Both the position numbers and the translations under genes were made by a program. Shown piece after piece: positions 16,982 through 25,658 of a stretch of DNA of 64,000 bases. Origin of the DNA: Candidatus Soleaferrea massiliensis AP7 (GTDB taxonomy: Bacteria; Bacillota; Clostridia; Oscillospirales; Ruminococcaceae); the NCBI RefSeq assembly GCF_000820765.1, contig NZ_CCYH01000032.1, forward strand, positions 25,601-89,600. The letters are read 5' to 3'. The notes below the pieces were generated by a model. That model was not told the DNA's origin and ran no database searches. It was given only the letters and a program-made list of their open reading frames with translations. Each line of letters starts with the position of its first letter. Position 1 is the first letter of the stretch.

Positions 16982-17016
16982 AGAATCCCCCTGACCAAAT
17001 TGGTCAGGGGGATTCT
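16982..17016 (-). terminator. terminator of the XRE-deformylase operon
   Basis: AGAATCCCCCTGACCA and its exact complement flank a three-base loop; on the minus strand the stem is followed by a T-rich run. Confidence 0.85.
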
Positions 17017-17019
17017 CGA

Positions 17020-17472
17020 TCATCTCACATATTCAATGACCTGGTCAATAAAAACCTTGCCGTCCAGATGATCTATTTCATGACAAAAACATTTTGCCAA
17101 CTCATCTCTGCCCGTTAAAACGATCTCTTCTCCATTCTCATTTAGAGCCTGAACGATCACTTCCCGGGGACGAATCGTTCTTCCAAATCGATTGGGAAAA
17201 CTGACACATCCTTCGATGCACTGCTGCTCCCCGCTTATATGAATAATTTTAGGATTGACCAGCTTGATGAGGCCATCTCCCATATCGATGACCACAAGGC
17301 GTTTCAGAATTCCAACCTGACAGGCGGCCAATCCTGCGGCATTCCCGATATCATACATCGTTTCCGCAAGATCGTCCAGCAGCATCCTGATCCTTTCATC
17401 TACCTCCTTGACTTCTCTGCTTTTTTTCCGTAAAACAGGATCATCAAAAAATCGGATTTGACGAATCGCCAT
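17020..17472 (-). CDS. def: peptide deformylase
   Basis: 150 residues. The three metalloenzyme motifs are present: GNAAGLAACQVG (motif 1, with one more residue variation than usual), EGCVSFP (motif 2, Cys ligand) and CHEIDHLDG (motif 3, HExDH). It removes the formyl group from new polypeptides. The ATG at 17472 overlaps the stop of the upstream XRE regulator (TAATG) and has GGAGGGG in front, so the two are co-translated. The motif 1 variant and the regulator pairing suggest an accessory copy, not the housekeeping one; that is inference. Confidence 0.93.
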   Translation of the reverse strand: MAIRQIRFFDDPVLRKKSREVKEVDERIRMLLDDLAETMYDIGNAAGLAACQVGILKRLVVIDMGDGLIKLVNPKIIHISGEQQCIEGCVSFPNRFGRTIRPREVIVQALNENGEEIVLTGRDELAKCFCHEIDHLDGKVFIDQVIEYVR

Positions 17473-17708
17473 TATGCTCCCCTCCTGCTGCACGCCGCTC
17501 TGGATTTTTTGATACTCTCTTCAAATAAAAAAACCTCTTCAATTGAGCATCCAAATGCCTGTGCAATGTCGTATGCAAGCCAGATGGATGGCTCATATTT
17601 TTCTGTCTCCACTGCATTGACCGCCTGTCTGGAGACACCGACCAATTTTCCAAGCTGCTCCTGGGTCCATCCCTGCTGTTCTCTGAGTTCCCGTATCCGA
17701 TTCTTCAT
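17472..17708 (-). CDS. XRE family helix-turn-helix regulator
   Basis: 78 residues, almost all a Cro/CI HTH: RIRELREQQGWTQEQLGKLVGVSRQAVNAVE, then an EPSIWLAYDIAQAFGCSIEEVF helix pair and a short basic tail. It is like the small YozG/YgzD-type regulators. The ATG at 17708 lies seven bases after AGGAG; the GTG at 17714 is too close to it. It forms a two-gene operon with peptide deformylase and probably controls it. Confidence 0.92.
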   Translation of the reverse strand: MKNRIRELREQQGWTQEQLGKLVGVSRQAVNAVETEKYEPSIWLAYDIAQAFGCSIEEVFLFEESIKKSRAACSRRGA

Positions 17709-17741
17709 AGACACACTCCTGTCATGCTGACTTTACATAGC

Positions 17742-17770
17742 AGTATACCTGATTTTCATCTGCATGTCAA
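17742..17770 (-). promoter_or_regulatory. promoter of the XRE-deformylase operon
   Basis: On the minus strand TTGACA (17765-17770), a 17-base spacer and TATACT (17742-17747). The direct and inverted GTTGAC/GTCA motifs around it may be the regulator's operator. Confidence 0.8.
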
Positions 17771-17881
17771 GTCAACTTAACAATTTAATTTGTGATCAAA
17801 CCTATACTCTCATATGAGTTTCCATGGACTAACCAGAATATCTTTTATCGAATCATCCATCCAATAAATAGTGGATATCAC

Positions 17882-17929
17882 AACAAACATCCTGACCACG
17901 TATAAGCATCTGTGATCAGGATGTTTGTT
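17882..17929 (-). terminator. long inverted repeat between divergent ends, probable terminator of the GGDEF gene
   Basis: AACAAACATCCTGACCAC pairs with GTGATCAGGATGTTTGTT (one mismatch, 12-base loop). It lies just beyond the stop of the leftward diguanylate cyclase gene. The T run is modest on either strand. Confidence 0.6.
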
Positions 17930-17988
17930 ATTGTATGATTCTTTCTGTTATATCGCGCTAAAAAACGATTTCATGTGCACTGAAAGCT

Positions 17989-20892
17989 CTATTTACCATC
18001 ATGAACACCCATGCAGTTCAGTACACAGTACTGTTGGCCATCCACCCAGTCCATCCAGCCCGCCGATACTTCAACCCAACCGCCTTCCGTGTGGAAACGA
18101 AGCTCCGCCTGTTTCTGACGGTTGTTTTGCAGGCTGAGCATGGGACAATCGGAACATGGCTGATCCATCTTTCGGAAACTTTTATGACAAACAGAACCGA
18201 TCCGCGCATCTGAAAATATTTTCTGTGTCTTTTGATTCATAAAGACGATTTCATAATTGTTTGGATTTACCACATAGGCCGCTGTCAGCATGCTGTCGAG
18301 TACCATGGTAAGCAGGGAAACATGCTTCTCCTTCTCCTGTTCCCTTCGCTTGCCATGCAGGAAGGTGCCGATGATTTCCGATACAGACTGGATGCTTTCG
18401 CGTTCTTCCTTTGTATACGGTTTTGCTTTGTGAGACCCGCTGAGCCCGACAAAGCCACAATAAGCACCATCGAATTTCATGGTGCACTGCAAGCCCCAGA
18501 CAAGCCCCATCTGCTGGAATGCCTCTTGAAACTCCGGCTGATATTGGCAGAGATCTTCCAGGCATAAAAAGCCTTCGGCATCGAAATTCCGCTGATAATT
18601 CCGGATTTGCTCATGTGTGAAACACGTTGTCCAGTCCTGATAAAACCTGTAATTCGATGCATACCACTCAAATGTTGTGGAATAAACTTCATGCTGGGCG
18701 TCAAACTCCACCACATAGACATGCTCGGCATGAAAATGCTTCGCCAGCAGTTCAAGCACCGACGGGATTGTTGTTTGAAGGTCATCTGACTGATGCAGAA
18801 TCTTAAAGACATACTCGGTGATATGGTCAGAAAAGGATTTTCCCCATTGTTTCTCCGTATCGGGAGTTTGGAACATACTGTATTCGATCTCTTCAAAGGA
18901 ATCTTCATATACCGCATAGCGGTTTTTACCCTGATTTTTGGCATAATAGAGAGCCGTGTCCGCCTTTTTATACAGGGTTTCAAAGTCCTCACCGTCCTGG
19001 GGAAAGAACGCGATGCCGACCGAGCCGGAGACGGCGCATTTCTGTTCTCCCAAGGTATAGTCCGTCCGCAGAACGTCGCAGATCTGCTGTGCTTTGTCCA
19101 GGGCAGTCTTTTGTGTCGGTATCCCCTTCAGAAATACCATAAACTCATCGCCGCCCATCCGGCCCAGAATATCTTCTTTGCGAAAGACGCCGGTCAGGCT
19201 GTTCGCCATCTCGGACAGCACCGCGTCGCCGTACAGATGTCCATAGGTGTCGTTGATCTTTTTAAAATTATCGATGTCCAGCATGAAGACCGCACCCTGC
19301 ACGTTCTGGGAATTGTCCAGTGACTGCTTTATGAGAGAACAGGCGGCCTCCCGATTATACAGCCGCGTCAATGGATCCCGCTCCGCCTTGTTGCGCAGCT
19401 CCAATTCATTCTTCTTTTCCTGATCAACATCCTTCAGATAGATAAACGCACAGACATTTCCCGTCCAGGCGGACTGGATCAAATAGACCGAATACCGCAC
19501 CCAGATCATGTTTCCCGCTTCATCCAGACGCTGATATTCAAAATGCAGCTCCTGCTCACCCTGTTCGTACGCCTTCAAAAGCGCTTCCCTTCCCAGCGTT
19601 TCCTGCATCCTTCTGCGGTATTTGGGATGGACCATCTTCTCTATGATCTGCCGGACCAGCTCAGAATACCTGGTGGTCTCATCCACTGTCAGATTCTCTG
19701 TCCAGCTGGTGGGCATAGAGACCAGGGAATCCTTCGTGAGATCCACTTCATAAGAACACAACGCCTGAGCGGTCAGCGAATCGCGATATCGCTTTTCATC
19801 AGCATACTGCTTCTCCCGTTCAATCTCCTCGGTGACGTCGCGTGAAATCCCCACTGCACGGATGGGAACACCGTTTTCATCACAGATCGTGGACGCGGAG
19901 ATTTTACCCCACCGGTACACGCCTTTCTTTGTCCTCACCTTTAACTGGCACTGCACCTCCGGTTCTCCGGATCGTATCCTTCGATACATTTCCCGCAGGG
20001 GATCCGCAAAATCCGGATGGACAAAACCCGATTTGATCAGACTTTCCGGAACATTAGCCACCACCTGATCCAATTGGTAGGCAGCCGATATTGTCCCATA
20101 GTGCTTATCTGGATGATAGAGGGTTTTGTTCTGAATGTCGTATTCCCAGATGACGTTGTTTGTCTGCTGCAGGGCAAGACGGTAACGCTCTTCGCTGATT
20201 TTCAGCTTTTCCTGCGTCTCCATCAGCTCTGTAATATCGGTCGAGGTGCTGATATATCCGATGCATCTGCCGTTCTTGTCCTTCAGCTCGTTGAACTGCA
20301 CACGGTAGCTCCTGTTCTCAGGATCCTTCTGGACCGCCGCAGACTGCCCGTTTTGATACCGCTTGACACAGCAATTTTCTGTGCCGCATATCGGGGTCCC
20401 AAACATCGAACACGGATTTCCCCGGCAATCCTGAAAACGCCTTCCGGTACTCTGCTCCGCTGCCCGGTTCATGAAAAGGATCCGCAGACCGCTGTCGGTG
20501 ATGAAGATCGGATTGGGCATGGATTGCAGGGCATTTTTATAGTAATCATCTGCTTCACAGCACCGTACCGCATCGATCAGCTCACACAGAAGAACCTGTT
20601 TTTTATCCTCTCGATAATCGCCCCGACAGAATATCCACATGCTCTGGTTATGCTTTCTCCTGATTCGAAACAGGACATGGAATTCTTGTTTGTTATTCAG
20701 CTGCCGGCTGATCTCCTCCCGCAGTTCAGCCGCATCCTTCGGGTCAGCCATCTTTATCAGGCTGTTTCCGAAGAGCGATTCCACCTCCTGCCGGGTATAG
20801 CCTGTCCATTCCAGCAGTCCCTGTGAGATCTGCAGGAATGTCAGTCTGTCATCAGCTGCACACTGCTGTATGCCGATTGCGATATCCTCCAT
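17989..20892 (-). CDS. multi-PAS diguanylate cyclase (GGDEF) with C-terminal GAF-like and PAS domains
   Basis: 967 residues and no membrane segment. It has several PAS domains: one at the N-terminus, one with the cysteine cluster CxxxxCSMFGTPICGTENCC near 155-180, one with WEYDIQNKTLYHPDKHYG, and another before the cyclase. The GGDEF domain begins near 520 with NKAERDPLTRLYNR; GGDEF is at 580-584 and the allosteric I-site RKED at 571-574, so it should make c-di-GMP and be feedback-inhibited. Beyond about 690 come a GAF-like region and a final PAS with CHKSFRKMDQPCSDCP. The ATG at 20892 has GGGGG at the right distance; the upstream ATG lacks a ribosome binding site. The cysteine clusters suggest redox or metal sensing. 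Confidence 0.93.
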   Translation of the reverse strand: MEDIAIGIQQCAADDRLTFLQISQGLLEWTGYTRQEVESLFGNSLIKMADPKDAAELREEISRQLNNKQEFHVLFRIRRKHNQSMWIFCRGDYREDKKQVLLCELIDAVRCCEADDYYKNALQSMPNPIFITDSGLRILFMNRAAEQSTGRRFQDCRGNPCSMFGTPICGTENCCVKRYQNGQSAAVQKDPENRSYRVQFNELKDKNGRCIGYISTSTDITELMETQEKLKISEERYRLALQQTNNVIWEYDIQNKTLYHPDKHYGTISAAYQLDQVVANVPESLIKSGFVHPDFADPLREMYRRIRSGEPEVQCQLKVRTKKGVYRWGKISASTICDENGVPIRAVGISRDVTEEIEREKQYADEKRYRDSLTAQALCSYEVDLTKDSLVSMPTSWTENLTVDETTRYSELVRQIIEKMVHPKYRRRMQETLGREALLKAYEQGEQELHFEYQRLDEAGNMIWVRYSVYLIQSAWTGNVCAFIYLKDVDQEKKNELELRNKAERDPLTRLYNREAACSLIKQSLDNSQNVQGAVFMLDIDNFKKINDTYGHLYGDAVLSEMANSLTGVFRKEDILGRMGGDEFMVFLKGIPTQKTALDKAQQICDVLRTDYTLGEQKCAVSGSVGIAFFPQDGEDFETLYKKADTALYYAKNQGKNRYAVYEDSFEEIEYSMFQTPDTEKQWGKSFSDHITEYVFKILHQSDDLQTTIPSVLELLAKHFHAEHVYVVEFDAQHEVYSTTFEWYASNYRFYQDWTTCFTHEQIRNYQRNFDAEGFLCLEDLCQYQPEFQEAFQQMGLVWGLQCTMKFDGAYCGFVGLSGSHKAKPYTKEERESIQSVSEIIGTFLHGKRREQEKEKHVSLLTMVLDSMLTAAYVVNPNNYEIVFMNQKTQKIFSDARIGSVCHKSFRKMDQPCSDCPMLSLQNNRQKQAELRFHTEGGWVEVSAGWMDWVDGQQYCVLNCMGVHDGK

Positions 20893-21213
20893 CTTTTCAT
20901 CCCCCTGCCAAATGTTTGCACGAACGTGATCTTTCATATGATATCAATCTGCTTACAGGCAGTTATCGTTTCCCGTGCATCCGAACAGCAGGGACGAAGA
21001 TCCTTAAAACCAACCTGTACACGGGTCCATTTAAATAAGTAACTATTATTATAGCATGATTGAGGACCGCAGGCAACGACAGATTACGGTGGTTTCGTCG
21101 GGAAAATCAGTAAAACCTCCTTCTTTACCCATATTTCATCCTTTCGACTGACTTATGGTTTTATAAACAGGAGGAAAAGATGGCATACTAAAGAAAAAAG
21201 CGAGGTTTCAGCA
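20893..21213. other. divergent intergenic region between the GGDEF and pirin genes
   Basis: No gene. A minus-strand TATAAT around 21044 may be the -10 for the cyclase gene. On the plus strand, AGGAGG followed by a three-codon ATG frame lies about 30 bases before the pirin start; it may be chance. Confidence 0.4.
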
Positions 21214-21924
21214 ATGATACGAACAATCGATCACAACCGGATGGGACGCAGCCGGCTGGAATGGTTGGACAGCCATTTTCACTTTTCCTTCGCGGAATAC
21301 TACAATCCTGAAAACATACACTACGGCGCGCTGCGGGTTGTCAACGACGACCTGATTAAAGCCGGAACCGGGTTTGATGAGCATCCGCACAAAAATATGG
21401 AGATCATCACCTACGTCGTTGACGGTGAGCTGACCCATGCGGACAGCATGCAGAACCGTTCGACATTGCATCGCGGTGAGGTTCAATATATGAGCGCCGG
21501 AACCGGCGTCGCGCACAGTGAGCACAATTGGGGAAGCGGCCCCCTGCGGCTGCTGCAGATCTGGATTTTGCCGGACCGGGACGGATACGAGCCACGATAC
21601 GGCGACATGCGTTTCATCTGGAACGACCGGAAAAACCGCTGGCTGCACATCGTCTCCGGTGAGGAGGGCGGCGCGCCGGTCAAAATCCATCAAGATATGA
21701 ACCTCTATGTATCCGCGCTCTCTGAGGGACAGCAACTGGCCTATCGGCTCTCCCCTTTCCGGCAGGCCTATCTGATCCAGATCGAGGGCAGCTGCGAAAT
21801 CAACGGCCATACGCTCCATGAAAGGGACGCAGCCGAAATCTGCGGGGAGAACCTGACCATCACTTCGAACAGCGACGACGCGCATATCCTGCTGTTCGAT
21901 ATGGAAGCCGACGAGGAGGATTGA
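21214..21924 (+). CDS. pirin family protein (bicupin)
   Basis: 236 residues. The N-terminal cupin carries the pirin signature GFDEHPHKNMEIITYVVDGELTHAD and QYMSAGTGVAHSEHN, which supplies three His and one Glu metal ligand. The C-terminal cupin is degenerate. This is the YhhW/YhaK branch; some members have quercetin 2,3-dioxygenase activity and the physiological substrate is generally unknown. A GAGG motif precedes the ATG. It stands alone. Confidence 0.93.
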   Translation: MIRTIDHNRMGRSRLEWLDSHFHFSFAEYYNPENIHYGALRVVNDDLIKAGTGFDEHPHKNMEIITYVVDGELTHADSMQNRSTLHRGEVQYMSAGTGVAHSEHNWGSGPLRLLQIWILPDRDGYEPRYGDMRFIWNDRKNRWLHIVSGEEGGAPVKIHQDMNLYVSALSEGQQLAYRLSPFRQAYLIQIEGSCEINGHTLHERDAAEICGENLTITSNSDDAHILLFDMEADEED

Positions 21925-22074
21925 AGTTCTTCGTTCTGTCTCATTTTCAAGCAGGAGAAGAACGGGGCTGTTTCACAACAGAGTTCTCAAGATAACATGA
22001 ATACCGCCGGATATTTCCGACGGTTCCGTATATAAAAACCAGGCGGCTGTATGACGCCAGCTCTCTATGCAAAA

Positions 22075-22107
22075 AGCTGCGGCGCGGGAAAATCCCGCGC
22101 CGCAGCT
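22075..22107 (-). terminator. terminator of the tag gene
   Basis: A 15-bp perfect GC stem with a three-base loop. On the minus strand it is followed by five T (AAAAA at 22071-22075 on the plus strand). Confidence 0.85.
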
Positions 22108-22163
22108 CATTTCGGTAATGATTCATCGGCATGATAATCGAGACGGCGGCAGCGGATACAAAA

Positions 22164-22730
22164 CTATGTCTCCCGATAGACAAAGCAGTCCGTCACATGG
22201 TCATTCACCATGCCCGTGGCCTGCATAAATGCATAGATGATCGTCGAGCCGACAAATTTAAATCCCATCTTTTTCAAATCCTTGCTGATTTGATCCGAAA
22301 GCGGCGTTGTGGCTGGTATCTCCTCCAGCTTCTCCGGGTGGTTTTTAATCGGAGTACCGTCCACATATGCCCATAGGAACCGATCAAAGCTTCCGTACTT
22401 TTCCTGTACTTCCAGAAACGCTTTGGCATTTGTCACAGCGGCGTTCACCTTGAGACGGTTTCTGATGATTCCTTCGTTTGTTAGCAGCTCCTGTATTTTT
22501 GCCTCGTCGTAAAGAGCCACCCTGCCCGGATCAAATCCATCGAACGCTTCGCGGAACGCCTCCCTTTTTTTGAGCACGGTGATCCAGTTAAGCCCGGCCT
22601 GCATCCCCTCTAAAATCAGCATTTCGAACAGCTTGTCGTCGTCATGTATAGGCCGCCCCCACTCATTGTCATGGTAATCCATGTATATGGGGAGATCCCC
22701 TGCCCAAGAGCATCTGATTTTTTCACACAT
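22164..22730 (-). CDS. tag: DNA-3-methyladenine glycosylase I
   Basis: 188 residues. It matches Tag throughout: CSWAGDLPIYMDYHDNEWGRP, FEMLILEGMQAGLNWITVLKKREAFREAF, and the C-terminal GFKFVGSTIIYAFMQATGMVNDH. Zinc ligands are present: Cys near the N-terminus, the C-terminal His in NDH and a Cys in the tail. It excises 3-methyladenine in base-excision repair. The ATG at 22730 has AAAGGA at the right distance; the longer open frame upstream has no similarity. Confidence 0.95.
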   Translation of the reverse strand: MCEKIRCSWAGDLPIYMDYHDNEWGRPIHDDDKLFEMLILEGMQAGLNWITVLKKREAFREAFDGFDPGRVALYDEAKIQELLTNEGIIRNRLKVNAAVTNAKAFLEVQEKYGSFDRFLWAYVDGTPIKNHPEKLEEIPATTPLSDQISKDLKKMGFKFVGSTIIYAFMQATGMVNDHVTDCFVYRET

Positions 22731-22880
22731 AAGGTATATCCTTTCAAGCGAATCTATTTTTCTTGAATCGTACCATACTTCACGTGGATAAGTCAAGTCC
22801 AGCCGTTCCGCCACTCCCGCCGCAAAATGCAGATGGAAATCAGGTATACCGTGCAGCTGTCGGGTCCGCTTGCCGGCAGT

Positions 22881-23468
22881 CTATTCGGCTCCTGTTTTCG
22901 CCCAGCATTTTTCCAGCTTTCTTTTTAAACTGCCGGGCAATTCAGATCTGCCGGCTGCACCCGAAAAGACAAACTTGCCGCTGCACTTCATTCCAGCCGT
23001 TTTAAAGAATTCCCGCATCGCATGGACAGCCCCGCTGCTCTGCCCGCACAGCGAAGAAAAAGGGAAAGGCGTATTGCAGGCCGTTAGAAGGATATATCTT
23101 TGCTTTGGGGACAAACGGGGTTTGGGAAACGTCTTTGTCTCCTCCATCGCCACGCCCAGCAAACGGTCGAACATATTCTTCACCACGGCCGGAACATTTG
23201 CCCAATAAGTCGGAGCGGCAAGGATTACAACATCGCAATGCTTCAATAAACGCGCGATTTCCGTTATGCCATCGTCCAAAACGCATTTTTTTGTGCGAAG
23301 GCAGCTGCGGCAGCCGCTGCAGAAGGCGATCTGTTTTTCATAGAGGTTGATCCGGTCCACATGCCAGCCGTGAAGCATGGCTTCTTTGCATGTATAATCC
23401 AGCATAGACGCAGTCGCTCCCGCTTTATGCGGGCTTCCCAAAATAGCAAGTACCTTTTTCTCTCCCAT
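22881..23468 (-). CDS. flavodoxin-like NAD(P)H-dependent FMN reductase
   Basis: 195 residues. The FMN-binding start is VLAILGSPHKAGATASMLDY, followed by a CSGCRSCLRTKKC motif typical of iron-sulfur-flavoprotein-like reductases of anaerobes and by AAPTYWANVPAVVKNMFDR. It probably reduces quinones or another small electrophile. It begins directly after the stop of the TetR gene (TAA then ATG), so it is in the same operon and its inducer is likely related to its substrate. Confidence 0.9.
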   Translation of the reverse strand: MGEKKVLAILGSPHKAGATASMLDYTCKEAMLHGWHVDRINLYEKQIAFCSGCRSCLRTKKCVLDDGITEIARLLKHCDVVILAAPTYWANVPAVVKNMFDRLLGVAMEETKTFPKPRLSPKQRYILLTACNTPFPFSSLCGQSSGAVHAMREFFKTAGMKCSGKFVFSGAAGRSELPGSLKRKLEKCWAKTGAE

Positions 23469-24110
23469 TTATGGCTCCTCCTCTGCGGCAATCGCGCGGT
23501 ACAATGTGTCGAATCCATATTTCAAAAACGCTTGTTTTGACAGCCGCAGTTCCTGTTTGATATATGCTTCCTTATTGCTCCCGGTCTGTATCAAGCCGGA
23601 CAGCATCCCCCAAAACGCCATAATAGCAGGCAGTATCGGAACATCCGCCCTGATTTCGTTTGCAAGAATGCCTTCCTGCAGAAACTGCCGCAGTGCATCG
23701 TTGATCTTTTCACCGATGCGGAAGGTTTCTTTCTCTTCCGGAAAACAGCCCTCCTGCTCAAAATTGATGTTGATTTCATCCAGCGCAATCTTGAAATAGA
23801 AGGGAAACTCCTCCTGATAGCGCAGCAATGCCTGACAAATCATATCATATCGTTTCCTGGTGCTCTGGTGCTGCGCCAGCGCGGATGTGATATAATCATG
23901 CAGTTTTTTCATGCTTTCAAGGACAAGCAAACCAATGATTTCATCTTTGTTCTGAAAATAAACATAGAGTGTCGCCTTGCTGTAGCCGGCTTCTTTTGCT
24001 ATGTCATCCATGGTTGCAGCTTCTATGCCTTTTTTCATAAATAGATTTTGCGCCGCAGAAGCGATATGTTCCCGATGAACAATTCTGGGTTCCTTTTTTC
24101 TTCTTCCCAT
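23469..24110 (-). CDS. TetR/AcrR family transcriptional regulator
   Basis: 213 residues. The N-terminal HTH is standard: HIASAAQNLFMKKGIEAATMDDIAKEAGYSKATLYVYFQNKDEI. The rest is a helical ligand-binding domain. It is the first gene of a two-gene operon with the flavoprotein and is preceded by a perfect palindrome covering its promoter, so it most likely represses its own operon. The ligand is unknown. Confidence 0.95.
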   Translation of the reverse strand: MGRRKKEPRIVHREHIASAAQNLFMKKGIEAATMDDIAKEAGYSKATLYVYFQNKDEIIGLLVLESMKKLHDYITSALAQHQSTRKRYDMICQALLRYQEEFPFYFKIALDEININFEQEGCFPEEKETFRIGEKINDALRQFLQEGILANEIRADVPILPAIMAFWGMLSGLIQTGSNKEAYIKQELRLSKQAFLKYGFDTLYRAIAAEEEP

Positions 24111-24120
24111 TTGTATACTC

Positions 24121-24161
24121 CATTTGATATAATTGAACTAACGGTTTAATTATATCAAATG
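24121..24161 (-). promoter_or_regulatory. palindromic operator/promoter of the TetR operon
   Basis: CATTTGATATAATT at 24121-24134 and its exact complement at 24148-24161 surround GAACTAACGGTTT. The inner TTGAACTAACGGTTTAA part is itself close to symmetric. A TATAAT-like box lies in each arm. It starts 11 bases upstream of the tetR start codon. Confidence 0.8.
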
Positions 24162-24306
24162 CGCATACAAAAGTCAACAAAAACAAAGAGGCGCGGGCAA
24201 TGGACCGCCTCCGTCTGTTGGGACTGCTATGTATTCTTTAGTCAACAAATATCTTATTGGAACAAACGTGGTGTTTCACCGTTTTGGACAGCGTAGAAAG
24301 ATGGAA

Positions 24307-24338
24307 AAAACGCGCACCCGGACAGGTCCGGATGCGCT
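24307..24338 (-). terminator. terminator of mltG
   Basis: GCGCACCCGGAC pairs with GTCCGGATGCGC with a short loop; on the minus strand a run of six T follows. Confidence 0.8.
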
Positions 24339-24425
24339 TCTACAGCTTATTTTGTGGTCAAGCATCGATCGATGCTACATTTCTTCCTGGAAAATAAACC
24401 GTCGCGGTTTTTGGATATGCCGCCA

Positions 24426-25331
24426 TCAGCCAAACTGAACACCATACTTCTCCATAGCCGCTTCATGCTCCTCCAAAGTCGCGGAGTAATGGTTTTGATT
24501 GTCGTTTCCAAAGAAGAAGTACAGCGCATCGGTGTCTGCCGGATTCATCGCGGCCTGCATGGCCTTGGTGCCGGGATTGCAGATTGGACCGGCGGGCAGC
24601 GCGCTGCATTTATAGGTGTTGTAGAGCGCGGCATATTTTGAGGTGTCTCCCAGAAGGCTGCTGCCGGTGACATGGTCGTTGATGTACTCGCGCGTGGAAT
24701 CCATCTGCAGCATCATGCCGGCATTCAGACGGTTGTAAAGCACGCCCGCGACCATGGACATATGCTCTGCGCTTCTGGCTTCGCATTCCAGAATCGACGC
24801 CACGATCAGTTCTTCGTCTGAGATGCCGCCGCTGTTATCACGGTAGGCGTTCAGCATATCTATCAGGACATCCTCGGCGTCCTCCCCTTCGGTGAAGTCA
24901 TACGTTGCAGGGAACAGATACCCTTCCATGCGGTATGCGCGGCTGCTGTCGGTCGGAACGTTCAGGGATTTCGGCTGATAGCTTTCGCTGGCCGCATAGA
25001 AATCGGCCTTGGAGCAGACGCCGTTTTCCTCAAGCCGCGCCGCGATCTGGTCAAAGGTAAAGCCCTCCGGAATCGTGACCCGGACAGTTTTGGCCACAGA
25101 CGCCGTGCCCGACGACGCACCGGAGCCTTCGGCCGGCGGGGTCTTGCTCTCATCCTCTTCTTCACTGACGCCGTAATTATGTTTTGGACGGGAGCTGGTA
25201 CTTCTGCTGGAAGAAGCGCTGTTGTCGGATGCGCTTTTTTTCGGTATTTCTGTCGATCCAAAATTGCCGCAGCCTGTTGTTGTCAAAATCAGCAGAGCGG
25301 TCAATGCGGCAATGAAAGCTTTTTTAAGCAT
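24426..25331 (-). CDS. mltG: MltG-like endolytic murein transglycosylase with a lipoprotein signal
   Basis: 301 residues. The YceG/MltG catalytic domain is recognisable: VTIPEGFTFDQIAARL (LysM-like lobe), EGYLFPATYDF, the catalytic glutamate in VASILECEARS, AGVLYNRLNAGMMLQMDST and GPICNPGTKAMQAAMNP. MltG cuts nascent glycan strands and limits their length. Usual MltG proteins have an N-terminal transmembrane helix; here the start has a lipobox LTTTGC with Cys21, followed by about 60 residues rich in Ser, Glu and Pro, so it is probably a lipoprotein. The ATG at 25331 follows AGGAGTGG. Confidence 0.9.
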   Translation of the reverse strand: MLKKAFIAALTALLILTTTGCGNFGSTEIPKKSASDNSASSSRSTSSRPKHNYGVSEEEDESKTPPAEGSGASSGTASVAKTVRVTIPEGFTFDQIAARLEENGVCSKADFYAASESYQPKSLNVPTDSSRAYRMEGYLFPATYDFTEGEDAEDVLIDMLNAYRDNSGGISDEELIVASILECEARSAEHMSMVAGVLYNRLNAGMMLQMDSTREYINDHVTGSSLLGDTSKYAALYNTYKCSALPAGPICNPGTKAMQAAMNPADTDALYFFFGNDNQNHYSATLEEHEAAMEKYGVQFG

Positions 25332-25364
25332 GTCGGAACCACTCCTAACCTTTATTCTAACTTC

Positions 25365-25393
25365 ATCATACACGATTCGACTTGGGTTTGCAA
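25365..25393 (-). promoter_or_regulatory. promoter of mltG
   Basis: On the minus strand TTGCAA (25388-25393), a 17-base spacer and TATGAT (25365-25370). Confidence 0.6.
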
Positions 25394-25445
25394 GAATTGA
25401 TGTGCATTTTAACAAATTAATAAACATCTGGCAATTATTATGCGG

Positions 25446-25481
25446 ATGATATCCGATTTTAAAATAAATATCGGATATCAT
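25446..25481. repeat. perfect 12-bp inverted repeat between mltG and the Panacea unit
   Basis: ATGATATCCGAT at 25446-25457 and its exact complement at 25470-25481 with a 12-base AT spacer. There is no clear T run, so it may be a protein-binding site instead of a terminator. Confidence 0.55.
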
Positions 25482-25603
25482 ATTGTATCGGCGTATGCAG
25501 CAAAGGTTCCATTAAGAGGAAATAGAAAAGGGTTCGCACAAAAAACAAGGAGGCAAGTTCTACTTTTTCAGGATGAAGCGTAGCATTTCTCAGAAAATTA
25601 TGG

Positions 25604-25633
25604 TACAATGATGTTGAACAAAGACCTTTGTTC
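25604..25633 (+). promoter_or_regulatory. -10 box and palindromic operator of the Panacea unit
   Basis: TACAAT at 25604-25609, then GAACAAAG and CTTTGTTC separated by AC at 25616-25633, which is at the expected transcription start. A position like this suits autoregulation. No good -35 box is seen. Confidence 0.55.
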
Positions 25634-25658
25634 CATTTGGGAAAGGAGGGATTCGTAT

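Noticed and set aside
21170..21192. Three-codon leader peptide after AGGAGG upstream of the pirin gene
   Set aside because: Too short to support; no attenuator structure follows it.
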